From the NCBI RefSeq assembly GCF_026213295.1, contig NC_079424.1, positions 17,838,098 through 17,902,097 of the forward strand: 64,000 nucleotides of DNA, written 5' to 3'. Origin of the DNA: Gadus chalcogrammus (Eukaryota; Chordata; Actinopteri; Gadiformes; Gadidae). Numbering within the stretch: the stretch's first letter is position 1; every line of letters begins with the position of its first letter. Of the stretch, positions 18,548 to 32,300 are shown in pieces. The notes under the pieces are model-generated. The model ran no database searches, had not been told where the DNA came from, and saw only the letters and a program-made list of their open reading frames with translations. The position numbers and the translations under genes were made by a program.

Positions 18548-21500
18548 TCATTTCCCTCTGTGGTCCAAATCCTCCTTTGTGATGATAGGGCTCCGGCTCC
18601 TACACGCTATTGCACTCCCCTGTTCCTCTTTACTCTCGTAATCTGTGGAAAACAAACAAAACAAAAGTTGCGTAAATAAACATCCTGTCTGTGATATGAA
18701 TATAGATAAAAATAGACAGGATCTCAGTTTATCATTGTCATTATGATAGCCTGTTGGAGGTCTGTGAAGTATAAATAGTCACTATAAGTCTGTTTAGTTC
18801 TGAAATGTTGCATTAACAATGCATTTACTAAAGTCGATTTTACTTTAACTGCATGTACTACTATTTAAAAGATTTTTATGTTTTAGATTTTCGGGAGTAT
18901 TTAATTTTAATATCTGACTTGTGTGTTTCGCAGCGGTTTAAAGCACCAGAACAAATAACTGACCATCAATACAAGTGTCCAGTAATGCTGTCATTATATA
19001 TTTTCTGAAAGATGCATTCTTAAAAATTACAACGCATATTCAGAGGCAATAAGCATCAAACAACCACAATGGGTGAGAAAAACAACAAGACAGAGTGGAG
19101 GGAGACCAACGTCAGAGATGAAACATATGTCATTTTTATTATTTCCACACTTTACTCCGAGGGGGATGTGTGTATGAGATGTATAAAAAAGGACTGTGCC
19201 ATTTCCCTGCCCACAAGTTTTATTTTTGAACACTGTCGCTTGGTGAGTCAATGCAACGCCCCTCCAATTACCTCCCACTCCCTCGCCCCCACGCCCAATG
19301 GCTCCCGCCCTCCAGCCCACGCACCTAAAAGTCTGACGTCAGACGCTGCTGCTGTGGGGGGGGGGGGGGGCAGGGAGATCTGAACGCCCACAGAGTGCTT
19401 CCTATCCCCACCTCCTCCTCCTCATGCCTTTGTTTGCTTCTTGCTGCTTTTCTTTTCTTTCTCTCTGTTTCCTGCTGCCTCAGCCCAGCAGTGCTCAGCC
19501 CTTCTAAACCTCTTGCATATCTCTGATGAATACAATTGGGGGGGGGGGGGGAGGGGGAACACTGTTAATAATACTAACTTTATTTAATTTTATATGATGA
19601 TGGTGACGTTGTGTTAGATTCTAGCACATGACAGTGTTACACATTTGTCTATGTCATCTCTCTCTTCCTCTCTGTGTCTCTCTCTCTTTGTCTCCTTCTG
19701 TTTCCCCTCCTAACTGCAATCCTCTCTAATTTGCAGTCTAGTGAAGTTCAGCTGTGCATAGTGGGAGGCGTCACCTCAGAGATTATATGACTCACTGTTG
19801 TTCAAACTCTAGATCCATAAAACGTTCATTGTTTGGGGATCTGTCTGCGTCGTTGGGTTCATCGAATATAGTCCTATTTTCCACTTTACATTAGAAACCA
19901 AACATGTGGCTCAGTAAAAAAAGAAAGAAAGAAAGGTCATGTGCCAAAATAGCCTGATCTAATATCAGTAAATATCAAATGGTGAAAAAAATATTATTGA
20001 ACTGTCATTTGGAAAATTCACCTGTTGAATGAGTGCCTTCTGACCCTAGGCTGATCCTGCCATCTCGGCCATGTGACACCATCCTAGCCAATCGCAGCCC
20101 TTCATCCATAAGTGTTTGCTGTATGAGATGGCGACTCCAGTTGACCGGGTTAGAAGTGTCTGTTGGAGGGGGTGGGGAAGAGGGCAGGGGGATGGAGATT
20201 GGTTGCACTGTAACCAATTATGTCTAGTTGGACAGACAGATGTGTGTGTGTGTGTGTGTGTGTGTACTGCGTGGGTACCCCTCCATAGCGGTAACCCTTT
20301 TCTTTTTTTTACGATAATCAGTGGTTTCATACAATCAGACATTGACATTTAAAGAAACATAAAACATGTCTGGGGATGACAGATGATCTGTAGAAGGGGA
20401 CAGGTTAGAGATAAAAAAAAAAAAAAGTGTCAAAACTACCCAGAGAGCAATACAAAGAGAAACACTTGATATGATAGTGCTTATCTGGGGAGACTACCTT
20501 GGGATACAGTGTCCAGGCTTTCATTAGACACACTGTCGTCCTCCGCCCTTTGGGTCGTTACCTCTGACCCCTCCACCCCAACCAGCGAAGACACGCTTTC
20601 CGGCACAATGACCTGCACAACATCACATCCGCACAAGAGGAACATAGAGTTCTAATGAACACAGTTTGACGTCGCTTGTGAAAGGAAGTTGTGATCATCA
20701 GTCTGATTATGTGGCAGACACATCCAGCCATTAATTCATCATTTTTAACCCACACATTGAAACCAAGCTAATTGGCCGGTTATAATTGTGCTTTGATAAC
20801 TCACCTCATGTTTCACCCTCTTTTGCGATAGGAAATTATTGTCATCTGTAATTGTCCTTTGAATAGAATCAAAGAATAAGATGAGATAAGATAAACATAA
20901 TGACAACAGAAATATAGCCCAGATAACCTGCAAATTGTATGTTTATTTATGTATTTTTTGAACAGTTAATTTCCTTTTTATCAGAGCCAGTTCAATCAAG
21001 ATATGTTTTGTTTAAATTGCCATTTAAGTTATGGTACCATAATTACATGTAAAAATCACCTCAGTTTATTGCATGAGGAATGTCCTTACATAACCAGATC
21101 CGGCTCATAGCAATTGTTACGTTACATACAACATTAGATCCGATAATGACTTATTCTGGAATGTGCACGATTAATTTCCATATTACTTACTCTACATTCC
21201 CGTTTTTAAAATACTATAGAAACACAATGATATTTAAGACGCAAGCAAATCTGGATTATGGACTTTACATCCAACTGTCGAGCAGAAGGATTTGTCCTGT
21301 GTTTTCAGTGATCTTACCGAGCGTGTTTTAATGTTGATGTGTAGGCACACTTCCTTGCCACCTGCCGAGCCAAAGAAAAGAGTTCGACACGTCTCAGCAA
21401 AAGGGCATTGTCTCTCATACAGAACTGGGCAGCAGCTTCATTGATGATCAACTGAGGGGAGAGAACACTAAGTAAAGGGAGCCATCTTTAAACTGATTTA

Positions 21501-22507
21501 CATCAAATACTGCAACCCTCCCCGCTAGTCAAATGAATCCTTTCACATTTCCATTGAGAAATAGAAAGAAGTCCATCCCTTTAGTTTTTGTGTCTTTGGT
21601 TTGATGCCCTTACCTCATGATGCGTGAGTTGCTTGCCTTCCCTCCGCTTTGAGTCAAACCTCCCATAAATCAGGCTGTACTTCCTGATCTCCTCTTCCTT
21701 GTTCCTGTCTTGCGGGCCCATCTTGAATATGTGACCCACGGTTTTTGCCATCTTCTTGTTCATCCTCAGCAGAGTCTTCACCTCGCCGGGCTCTGACCGG
21801 GGCAGCGTCCTCAGGAGCCGCTCCACACTCTCCCCCACTGCCCTGGCCGTCTCTCCGTCCAGCTGCCCCCCGGGCCAGGCCGAGAGCGTCCCGGGGGGGA
21901 ACGACGTGGAAGACCCCGGGGGTGTGGAGGGACCCGCCGGGCCGGACGGCTGCAGCGGTGGGCTGGGGGAGCCGTCCTCCGCCGTGCAGTTCCCGTCCTG
22001 CTCGGGGTTGAGCCAGTGGTGGTCCATGGGCGACAGTTTGTCCCTGTAGTGCGCGTCGGGGGGCTGGGGGGACGCCTGAGAGCAAGGGCTCCGGGGGCTC
22101 CCGCTGTGCATCGGCGTGAGACACGCCCTGTCCTCCCTCTCGCAGGGCGAGCCCGGCTGGCCGTTGCTGATGGACTTCCTGGGCCCCCCCTGCGACCCGA
22201 CGGAGCCCGCTCCCTCCACTTTGAACAGCGGGATCCCGCAGGGAGCGGCGTTGGACACGGGCTGGTTGAAGAGCGCCGGGTTGGCCGCCCAGTCACGGAG
22301 CGCCTTCTGTAGCCTACGCACATGCAGTGGCTTGGTGGCCATGCCAACTAGTGCCATGATCTCCAAGAATTCTTCCTCCGCCGCCTCACAGAGCTGCTGC
22401 ACGTCATCGCCACCTTGCTGGATGAAGGTGTCGTAATAGGCCAGTAAGTTGGCTCGCTGAAGCACCCGATAGAGCTGTAACTCCCCGAGCGTGCGTGGCA
22501 GAGACAT
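18548..22507 (-). CDS. nab2: NGFI-A (EGR1)-binding protein 2, transcriptional co-repressor
   Basis: NAB proteins bind EGR1/2/3 and repress (sometimes activate) their targets in the nucleus, partly through NuRD recruitment. Exons in transcript order: 22507-21614, 21451-21318, 20856-20805, 20612-20498, 20159-20022 and 18642-18548. They sum to 1428 nt and 475 aa with all phases consistent. NCD1 (about residues 3-85) starts LPRTLGELQLYRVLQRANLL. A Ser/Pro-rich linker follows. NCD2 (about 215-345) contains EEEIRKYSLIYGRFDSKRRE. The segment LIQQTLMDEGLRLARMVSH and the tail ITKEDL match NAB2, not NAB1. An acceptor just before the ATG implies a non-coding first exon upstream. The first coding exon is very GC-rich at third positions, unlike the flanks. 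Confidence 0.93.
20241..20265. repeat. short (TG)n microsatellite in nab2 intron
   Basis: About 12 TG units in the intron between the fourth and fifth coding exons, about 80 bp from the acceptor of the fifth. Confidence 0.9.
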
Positions 22508-25500
22508 GGCACTGTATCTAGAGCAAGTAGGGCAAGAAACACATTAGGGAGAAGAATAGGGAGCTATGAGGAAATTGCGATAAAGAACAGATGCATAACA
22601 ATAAAGAGAAAGTCATTGTGGTAATCAAATATCTATTTTTCTTTTACTTGATAGCTTAGAATGATGGTAAATGAGACAGTACCCAAAGATGGGATGGGCC
22701 AGAGAGTGGCACACTTACACAGTTCTCAAGGACTTTCTGCTAAAACGCAAAGCCACAAGGTTGGGATACAGTATAAAGGTCCTATTGTTTGATCATTTTT
22801 AATGCAAATTATGAGTACCTCAGTATCTCATCAGTAAACAATATCATTATAACTACCATGGCTTTCCTAGTGAACAACCCTGTAATTATAATATTTACTT
22901 GCACACACAAACACAAACACACACACCTCTCCTTACGAGCCTCTCATTTGGTATCGAGCATGGCTCAAATGAGGAATTGGAAAAGTGTGACGGGAAGGAC
23001 ATCACTAGTGTGGCAACATTACTGCATACAGTCATGATAGTAAGGTGAGCATGTTTATATTTTCGGATCCACTGGCTGTCAGTGATACATTATCTTGATG
23101 TGTAATAGGTGTGAAAATAATAGACTGCATGAACTGTGTGCGCGCGCGCGTGTGTGTGTGTGTGCGTGTGTGTGTGTCTCTGAGGTCTCTGAGCTGATTT
23201 TGTAATAAAACTGGTTTGCTGAAGTGACACCGGGGTTTAAGTCCACACCTTAGTTTCATCACTTCACCGGTGTGACTAATAGTGAGGCGTGCATCGCCCT
23301 ACTGATGGTAATTTGTTATCAGTACTGGTTTAATGACTATAAACTGTGGTATGAACGAGGTTCAGCTTGTTATTATTTGGGGGGTGCAGTGTTTTGCGTT
23401 GAATGATAGTTGGGTCTTTGATCAATAGGGAACTGCACTTTTTCTCTTAATTTTGTATTGATAAGTATAACTTATTGTGGCGCTGTTACGCTAATATAAC
23501 TTTAATTACATATCTGCTGCATCGTCCTTGGCATCCTATACGTCTATGGAACCTATTGTACATTAGTAGCATGCAAATAACATCTTTCCACTAAGAGTAG
23601 ATTAGGCATCGTGCTGAATTCAACGGTCGTCCACGTTTTAAATTTAAACTAGTGTGCATTATTTAAATGACCTATTTCAGCTTCTGGTACACTACTATTA
23701 TGTTTTGACAACTTTTCCTATTGTGAATCAAGACATCTGGAGGTTACAGTGCAGCCAAGTTATTGTAATGCTTTATCCTCATCTTTTGTACAATCCCTGC
23801 GCCCAGACGACCCAACTAATACAGCTGTATTTGTATCGAAAAAAAAGAAGGCATTTCACTTACCTTCTCCTGATCAAGCAGATTAATTCAGCAGGGATGC
23901 AGTTCAACAACTGCTTAATTTCACTATAGTTTACCAGTGTGTAGCCTACGAGCTTCGCATCAAAAAGAAAAAACAGATCTGGATGGCCAACTGATACTCT
24001 GATAAGTGTAACCCTCGTCTATATGTGAGAAATCCTTTGTTATTTGAATTCAGATTAAAAAATCGTTTTTGTTTTAAGCCAAGACAGGACTAATCCCGAC
24101 TAGCCAGATGTTGCGGAAACGCCCGGAAAGACATTATATTTTCGATATCTTCAACCAATTTCTATCACGTTTGGTATTGAGTGGCGTGCTCTTCAGCTAA
24201 GTCCCTGCGCTTATAGCAACTCGTCTTAATTCTTTGGCAGAAATCCTCCTCCGGCGCACCGTATTGGTTGCTGACTGCCTTTTTTTGTACTGTTTGTGTG
24301 GGTGCAAGAATGATGGGGGCGGACTGCAGCACGCCATCTGACCGAAAAAGAGTTTTCCTCTCCCGGCAGAGGCGGCTTTCAAATTGGAGATGTAGGTGGA
24401 GACCGTAGTGGGGGGTTTAAAATACCAATTTTAACCCTTGCTTCTTATGGCAAACAGATCGCCATTATAGGCCTAAGAATGTCGCCATTCAACCTAAATC
24501 CAATGTGGATTCACCATAAACCTTTGTATATGAGTAGGCGTACTGTACCTGTAAGACACGTGCCATGGTGGTATTTTGGGGACATTGCTAAGATTTTATT
24601 TTCCATCTGATTTCGTTGGAGATTCGCTGACGCAGTAAGGGGATCCCCGATATGATCGACAGTCCCTCCGCCCCTCCACTTCTCTTACACCACTAGCCTA
24701 CACGTTTGAAATGTTGCGCGCGGCACCTATGTGTGAATTTTGGTTGAATCTTATAATAATATGTTGTAAAGGATCGAGCCGCATACGATTAGGTAGGCCT
24801 ACATCCCAAAAGTTTGACGTGAAATTTCAAATGTAGTTAGTATGCCTTCTTTATAGCTATAGCTCAATTGTGATCATTCGAGCACAATAAATATCGGCAC
24901 GTTCATACGCATTAATCCATATTTAATGACCAACATTGAACAGTAGATGGTGGTAATGTGCGTGTTACTGATTGGAGAAGCCAAATCCAACATCTACATG
25001 CATTGACGTCCTCACTCCACAGAGGCGACAGAGAGTAGTGACCGATATGAACCGTAGAAGAAGACCTGCGAATAAACCAATATATGTAGAAGAAGAAGTA
25101 AGGAAAGTAAGAGAAAACAACATGGGACAGTGACAACCTAAAACAACCCGTCAATCACATGTATGCTCCTCCAAGGTATCGATACCATCGAATGAATGAG
25201 AGTGCTGTGATGAATTTGCTAGATCCATTTAATTTCCTTTTCAAATGACTGATATCTCCGATCAAACTCGCTAACCTCACAGGAAGGGGAAGCAATGCTA
25301 TCGTAGCGTTAGCTTGTTCTGGGTTGTTTACATCTGGCATGCCAGTTTGTTCGACGTAGACGTTTAATGGTCGCTTATATGGTTATGTTTGCTTGAGATA
25401 CTACTGTGCTTCTCCGGGGATATCCAATCGTTCACCATCAAATGTACAACTGTCACACTTTGTTTAACACAACCATCTCTGCAAGGCTACTTTCTCGTCG

Positions 25501-26083
25501 GTCCTACCTGGCATCGCCTGGGCCAGCCGGGGCTGCTCTGCAAAGCTAGCCGTGGTTTGATTGAGGTGTCAGTTCACTCAATAACCATACATGGTTACCT
25601 ATCACAAGGACAGCTTTTTTCTCTTTGCTTAAGTATGCGGTCCTTTGCTCATAGTTGCGGAAGGTATTGGTCCGACCAGAGTCGTTTATCCCGATCTGTC
25701 AAAAGGTCTGAAGCAAATGCAAGTCGTCTTAATTGTTTGCTTAATGCTTCCTCATATAAATGGAAGATTGAAGAGTTTTCTGTTGGGTATCCGTTATGAG
25801 ACCCTTGCAGAACGGTAGATTAAACGATTCCGTTAACTCAAACGCGAGATGTAACTTGATCTTTGACTATTTAAGAAAGATACTTTTTCGATGAAAATCC
25901 AAAACAAATTTAATTGTCCGTTTATTGTGAACTTAACACTGAGTAAACTTTTTTGTTTTTTTCTTGACTATCTGGACGTTTGGTCATGAGTTTTATTATA
26001 TTACGCAGGTGAAAGAACATTCTTCAATGGTGATCTACGTTTTTTTTTGTTGTTTAGTGAACTAAATCTAACTATCATTCCAG
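22508..26083. other. divergent upstream region of nab2 (-) and dnajc14 (+)
   Basis: Both genes transcribe away from this stretch, so it should hold both promoters and non-coding first exons. An AC/TG and CG/TG repeat lies at about 23140-23177. The 24190-24410 block has higher GC, including GGGGGCGGA at 24316-24324 (EGR/Sp-type), and may be the nab2 first exon or promoter. Several minus-strand ORFs there have no family match. A possible dnajc14 non-coding exon lies around 25300-25670, unproven. Confidence 0.4.
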
Positions 26084-26290
26084 GGGGCCAATGTGTGGTG
26101 TGCTTCTGATTATCCAGGAAAGACCCAAACCTTGAAAGTGAGACGCAAGAAAAATGGGGTTAACCGTGACTTGCTTGTGCCTTACAAGAATTCGGAGAAG
26201 ATATCGACTGAGAGAATGAATTTAGTCAATCATCTTTGATGAGATTCCATTCAATCTACACCTGGATCGAAAGAGCAAAGGTCACTGGAG

Positions 26291-29200
26291 ATGGCTTCAT
26301 CTGAGAGGGAGATGGATGGCATTACTGAGACTGAGGAGGAGAGTGCCGATGGCCCCCTGCTCTCTGGTGGCTCCCTTTTGGTGACCAGTACTAACCACTG
26401 GGAGTTCAGTGAAAGGGAGGGGGAACCCCACAGGGCACCCGTTGTGGAGGACATTACATCAGTTCTGGATTTCAATAACCTTCCGGACACCTCAAACCTA
26501 GCCATGCCTCGAGACTCAGGAACCGCTGAAGAAGAGACTGGAGAACACATAGAATCACACAGGGATGCAGACGATGAAGTCTTCAACATGTTAGGCCAAC
26601 AACAAGGTGTGGATTATGCAGGTGTGGACACTCAGTGTATGGATGAAGAAGAAGAAGATGAGGAGGAAGAGGAAGATAGCCAAGGCGGAAGCCCAACTGA
26701 AAACTTAAAATCGCCACATATGAACGGCGACGCGGGTGGGAGGAGCTCGCAGGGGGTGGGGAAGAGATGTAGGTCCAGGAACAGTGGCGGGGGGTCGGTT
26801 TCTGAACCAAGTAGCCACAGCTCGGCCAGTTCTCTACTCTTTTCTTCCTTTCAAAAGGGTACCGTCATGTCCGGGGGTAGTAGGCACAAACAGAACCGCA
26901 GACGCAACCACCAGCACCAGCAGGGGCGCGGCCGCCGGAGCCGGGGCCAGGAGCTGGTGCTGGCCGTCAAGGAGCTGCTGTCGGAGTCCCTTGGCACCTG
27001 GTGCCTCTCGTGCGTCCACATGGTGATCGAGCTCATCGTGGCGCTCACGCACCACTGCGGCGTCGGCGTGGAGACCGGGGGGATGACTCTGTACAACGTC
27101 GGCCTCCAGCTCCTCGCCAAGGTCACCGACGTCCCCGGGATGAAGGCGGACGCTCTGCGGGTCCTGGAGGGCGCCAGAGGCACCGCTGCGGGCGTCGTGG
27201 ATAAGACGGTGCGGTCTGCCAAGTGGCTGAAGCAGGTGGCCACCACTAGCTTTGCCCTGGTTTGCGCCATAGTAATGCTGGCCTCCATGTGGGGAAAGAG
27301 TCTTCTGATCCGGGTGGGCGGAGAGAGGGCAAACCGGTGTTGGGCCGCATGCCAGGACTCAAGGCTCTGGAAGAGGGTGAACTCTTTGAGGGAGACGGTC
27401 AGAAACTGGTTTAGGAGAAAAGGACGGGTGCCCGTGTCCCTGCCGGACTCCCCTGGCCAATTGGGGAAGAGCCAGCCGGGCCAGGAGCTGGAGAGGCTGC
27501 TAGCCTTGGCTCAGGTACCGGAGGAGGAGCTTGACCCCTTCACTGTGCTCGGTGTGGAGGTCCACGCCTCTGAGGCGGAGCTGAAGAAGGCGTACAGGCA
27601 GCTGGCTGTCCAGGTGTGTGTGTGTGTGTTTGTTTGTGTGTGTGTGTGTGTGTGCGTCTGTCTATACGTGGTCCATCATCCAAAATATTGTAATGTTGTA
27701 ACCATGGTTGGGTAATATATAGTGTTGGAGTTATTCTCATTTGTTTATTGCTGTTTTTTCTACCCTGTGTGCTAGGTCCATCCAGACAAGAATAAGCACC
27801 CCCGTGCTGGGGAGGCGTTCAAAGTGCTCAGGGCCGCCTGGGATATTGTCAGTAACCCTGAAACACGGCGAGAGTACGAAATGTGAGTGGAAGGAAAAAG
27901 GAGAAGTTCAGCCCCACTTTATTTACAATTCTCTGTATTAAAGGTCTTGGATATTGTCAGAGATTCAACAAGAAAGCTTTGCTTCTATTAAAATTGATTG
28001 AGCACCCTGTCTTTTATTCACTGGTGCTTCTGAATTGCTTTGTCTTTCAAAAATCATTGCATAAACATGAAGTTATTCTCACCTCCTGAAGACAACCCCA
28101 TATGTTTAACTTAGTGTTTCAAATTAATCTGATCAAATTAGCTGACTGATTAGCTGTTCATTTTTCTGACGCAGAAAGCGAATGGCGGCAACTGAGCTGT
28201 CAAAGTCCATGAATGAGTTCCTCACCAAACTGCAGGACGACCTTAAGGAAGCCATGAATACCATGATGTGTACCAAATGTGAAGGCAAGCACAAGTACGT
28301 CCCGCCCTCCGTCCATCTAACATACCCATCGAAGCATTGCTGGCTTTAGTACACAGGATAAATTACACAATTTAGCGTGGCTATTGGCTCATTCATACCA
28401 GTCAAGTGACAAGTGAGCGCTGAAACATTGCTGTGTTTTTCTGCAGGCGGTTCGAAATGGACCGTGAGCCTTCTGAGGCCAGGTTTTGTGGCGAATGCAA
28501 CCGTTTCCACAGCGCTGAGGAGGGAGACCTGTGGGCTGAGTCCAGCATGTTAGGCCTACGGATCACATACTTTGCCTTCATGGATGGCAAGGTCTACGAC
28601 ATCACAGGTGAACTTGATGGCAGAAGATGGTTGCCGTTGGAGCTTAATGAAATAAACGATAACGTGGTATTTGAGTTAAAAACATTGCCGACAGTGTATC
28701 GCTTAAACCGCCTTGTTCATTGTTTAACAGAGTGGGCAGGTTGCCAAAGGATTGGCATTTCGCCTGACACACACCGTGTGCCCTATCACATCTCATTCGG
28801 TTCCAAGAACACTGGCAGTGCTGCACGTCAGCGGTAAGGCCCACCTGGGAATGGTTGCAGTCGATCTAGGGTTAAATGGTCATTTCATCATTGGCGGTCA
28901 TGGGAGAGGGACCGTAATGTCTCCAGGAATGGACTTCTGTTAGTAGGATAACGTCCAGGCTGATGGAGGGGAGGTTTTTGTCCTCTAACTGCCGCTGTGT
29001 TTTCCCTACCTCCAGGACGCCCTCGGAGCCCGCCCCGGGTCCCAGTAACCCCGCCGACCTACAAGACCTCTTCAACCGCATCTTTCAAGGGGGACCGGCC
29101 GCCGACATGGCCGCCAACGGGGGGTTCTTTCCCCCGGGCCCACCTCCGCACCCCACCGGCCAGGGGGCGCCCCCGTTCCCTCCCCCGTTTTCCCCCCCGC

Positions 29201-29319
29201 CCGCACACGGTGGATTCTTCATGCCGGGCGCCCAGCGGCCGGAGGCCAGCGAGACATGTGCGGAGAGTGGCAAACCGCCGCGGAGAAGGAAAAAGGTCCG
29301 CAAGCCCTTTCAGAGGTGA
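26291..29319 (+). CDS. dnajc14: DnaJ homolog subfamily C member 14
   Basis: ER-membrane J-domain co-chaperone; the mammalian protein (DRiP78) regulates export of D1 receptors. Exons: 26291-27613, 27776-27882, 28175-28294, 28447-28607, 28731-28833 and 29016-29319; 2118 nt, 705 aa (human 702), phases intact. The N-terminus is acidic (runs of Glu/Asp at about 118-132). A basic Arg/His-rich stretch precedes two hydrophobic segments (about 236-255 and 315-338). The J domain (about 416-478) starts [20 protein letters not shown] and keeps the HPD motif across the first splice junction. CTKC and CGEC pairs suggest a zinc-binding module. [20 protein letters not shown] is a family signature. The C-terminus is Pro/Gly-rich and ends [11 protein letters not shown]. 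The first intron starts directly with a (GT)n repeat. The 5' UTR continues upstream to an acceptor at 26081-26083. Confidence 0.95.
27614..27655 (+). repeat. (GT)n microsatellite forming the splice donor of dnajc14 intron 1
   Basis: The exon ends ...GTCCAG at 27613 and the intron opens GTGTGTGTGTGTGTTTGTTT, continuing as GT repeats. Every GT is a potential donor. Confidence 0.9.
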
Positions 29320-32300
29320 AATCACATGACTGGTTTTATAGTTATCGACCTAATGGCAACAATGAGACGCGACACACACAGATATCACCCATGTTTGTCT
29401 CTTCATAAGCCCCCTTGGTGCGCCAAGATCGGCCCTTCGTGAGTTGAACTCAGGAAGATTCATGTGGGTAGAACCGTCTCTTTGACAGTCATTTCAACAT
29501 CGGCCAAAAGGAGAGACCCAATCATGAAGACCAAATCGGAAAGAAGGCAAAGTATTAGGCGGGGAAGTATTGGAGAAATGAAGGCAACGGTGCTTTTAAA
29601 ATAACATCCGTCATTACTTTATTATTTTGGGTTGTCTTTGGTCTTTAAGACGACTGTAGCCTTGAAATATATCAGAATGCTGTACAAGTTAATTTCCTGC
29701 CAAATTTTGCATTGCATGCACAATTGACTCACTTGCTTTTAAACTTTTTTTTTGTTTCTGCTGAGCTTTGCTTTTATGGTTCTGAAGGATAAAGCAAAGC
29801 CCTGTTGGAGGTTGCGTTCTGGATCCCCTAAATCAAGAGATGATCTAGCTCGCAGTAATGTTTCAGTGATGCCTGGACCGGCAAATTTGAGAGTGGTCTG
29901 CTTTTGGACTATTTCCCCCACTACCCCTCGTTCAGTCCATAATTTTGTCACAACTGTCATTGGTGCAGAAATCAACCAAGAAGATAGGTCTGTTTCCATC
30001 TGCTGCAATGCAGCTTCAGAAAATATATTGTAATGTTTTGCATTACATAGATGTTTGAATATCTGAAAAAGCTCACTTATTCATACAACATTATCTAGGC
30101 ATGCTATTGCAAACATCAGCCAAGGCGTCAAAATAACAGATGGGGATATTTGGCGATGAGATATCTAGTGAGGCTGATAGTGTGTACCATTTCAACATGT
30201 TGCCTTCTGCGCTGACTATGGTGACGGGAGGAGGGTTATCAACTAAACCTTTTAGTGATATTGATTTGTCTCACTTTGGATGGAAGAGAAGATTGCAACA
30301 GAATATTGGCACAAAGCTTCTCTTTATGTTCTGCTAAAGCGTTGAACTTGCAGTGAATTGACAAATGATTACTATTATTTTTGTATGCAGTGGGTGGCTC
30401 GGCCTGGGCTTGAGAATTGTAAAAAGGTTCTTGATGCTTTGCCTGGTTCTCCGGAAGAATACATACAGATGGTTCTAGTGCAGTTAATCCTTGTTAGTCC
30501 AGATTCTAAATGCCCCCGTGTGCTACACTGGGGAACAAATGGAATGGATGGAAAACCTTGTTGGTAAAATGTATTTCCAGTAATACAAAACATGTTGGAC
30601 AATTATGATTTGGCTTATTGACTTTTGTGACCTGGTCTTGATATTTAATATATAAATGTGCTTTGATCTGATCTTAATTTGATTGAATTTGTTTATTGAA
30701 ACTCAAACCACTTAGGAAAACTGAAAACTTGTTAATCATATTACTGAATAAATCCTATTTTTTTTCTGACACATTGCAGAACACAGAATCTTCAAAAAAA
30801 ATAATTGTAGACGTAATTATTACTAACAAAAAACTGAAAGGTAAAATATTTGTTTTTTTTCTGAAGTGCAAGCCCATGTCTGCCTCTGATGTGGAACATT
30901 CAAACGGCAGGCCAGCAGCATTCCTTTTTCCTTTGTTCTCTTATTGAAAGGTAAACAACTAAAGGAATGATGTTGGCCTGCTCTCAGCTATTGTCTGTGG
31001 AGCGAGCAGCGCCAGGGCAGCTATGGACTCTGCATTGGCCCCCTGTGTCATGCACTCCTGTGAGGGTCAGATATTCGCATTGTTGTCAGGAAATTAAGAA
31101 AGTGGGGGATCCCGTTACACTTTAGAGATACATTCTGCTGACTAAAGCAACACAATTGCTTTGTTTTCATGTGTTTTTGATAACCGATTAAACCAAGGTA
31201 ACAGTTGAAGCATCTGTCTGGCACTTACCAAGATAGAAATTACATTGTCATTGTAGATTGTTTTGTTGGGGGACAATGGAAAACCGAATTATGCCGACAG
31301 CATTCTTTAACGGTTGTGTTTTATTCCCTGCCCATGCTGCAGATGATTCACTAGGTTGTAATTGTGTGTGTGGGCAATTGTCACTTGCTTGCCTATTTGA
31401 ACCCAATTTCGGTAAGGTCAGTTTCAGTTAGTCTGAGGCTGTAACTGTAGGCCTATATTGGTTGCAAAAACTGTCTAAATTGATGATTGGCAATGACTCG
31501 GTATGTAGACTTCTTTGTAGTGCCATCAAATTTAGTTTTTGGTCAAGGAATTAATATCTGCATATCATTACCTCACTGTGTGAAATGTGTTACAATACTA
31601 AAACTAAATTGCAATTTCAATCAGATTAAGATAGTGAGCTAGTTAAGTTTGGGATTTGGCATGAAAAAGAAAAGCAACTTAACTCTTAATGAAGTTCTGT
31701 GTTGAAGGAAACCCCATTTTTTTTCTACAGGATATTTTCTCTAAACATGATTAACTTGGTTTAATTAATAAGTTAGACACTTATCAATAACTTTTTATTT
31801 TGAAGTTGGACAACGCATGGTGGGAATGTTTTATTTTCCAAATAATATTTAGGCCACCCAAAAAATTATGTCTGGGTTTGACTGAAAAGTACTCAATAGC
31901 CTCTTAATGCTTTATTTATTTTTGCCTCCTTTACATAGGAGCTGGTTTAATTTTGGCGTTTTGTTTCTTAACAGCTGGAATAAGTTACATTTGTCTGCTG
32001 CTTCTCCAGGTATGGAATTGTCAGGACCTTCAAAGTCTTCTTGGACTGGACTATTCAACATGGCTTCCACAGATATTTCGTATTTGTACATTAAGATTAT
32101 TATGGTTGAAGTAAAACAAATATATAGGGTATATCCAAGGCCAGACACAGAATAAAATGGGGTGAATGTGTATGTAAAAGTTATAACGCATACACATACA
32201 TAACTGATTTGTAGATTCAGAAGTTTTACTGAGAAATATTCCTAGACTTTAAACATGCACATAAAAAGGGGCTAGGTCACTGGAGTGCATTGGATGTGGT

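Noticed and set aside
20805..20856. nab2 third coding exon acceptor at TTACAG, giving a shorter exon
   Set aside because: That acceptor produces an immediate stop; the upstream CAAAG acceptor keeps phase and gives the KRVKHE segment.
21654..22347. Extra long ORFs on both strands over the nab2 first coding exon
   Set aside because: High GC content opens alternative frames; only the frame with NCD1/NCD2 motifs matches a known family.
24197..24382. Minus-strand ORF upstream of nab2
   Set aside because: More likely 5' UTR or promoter; the known NAB start lies downstream in the first coding exon.
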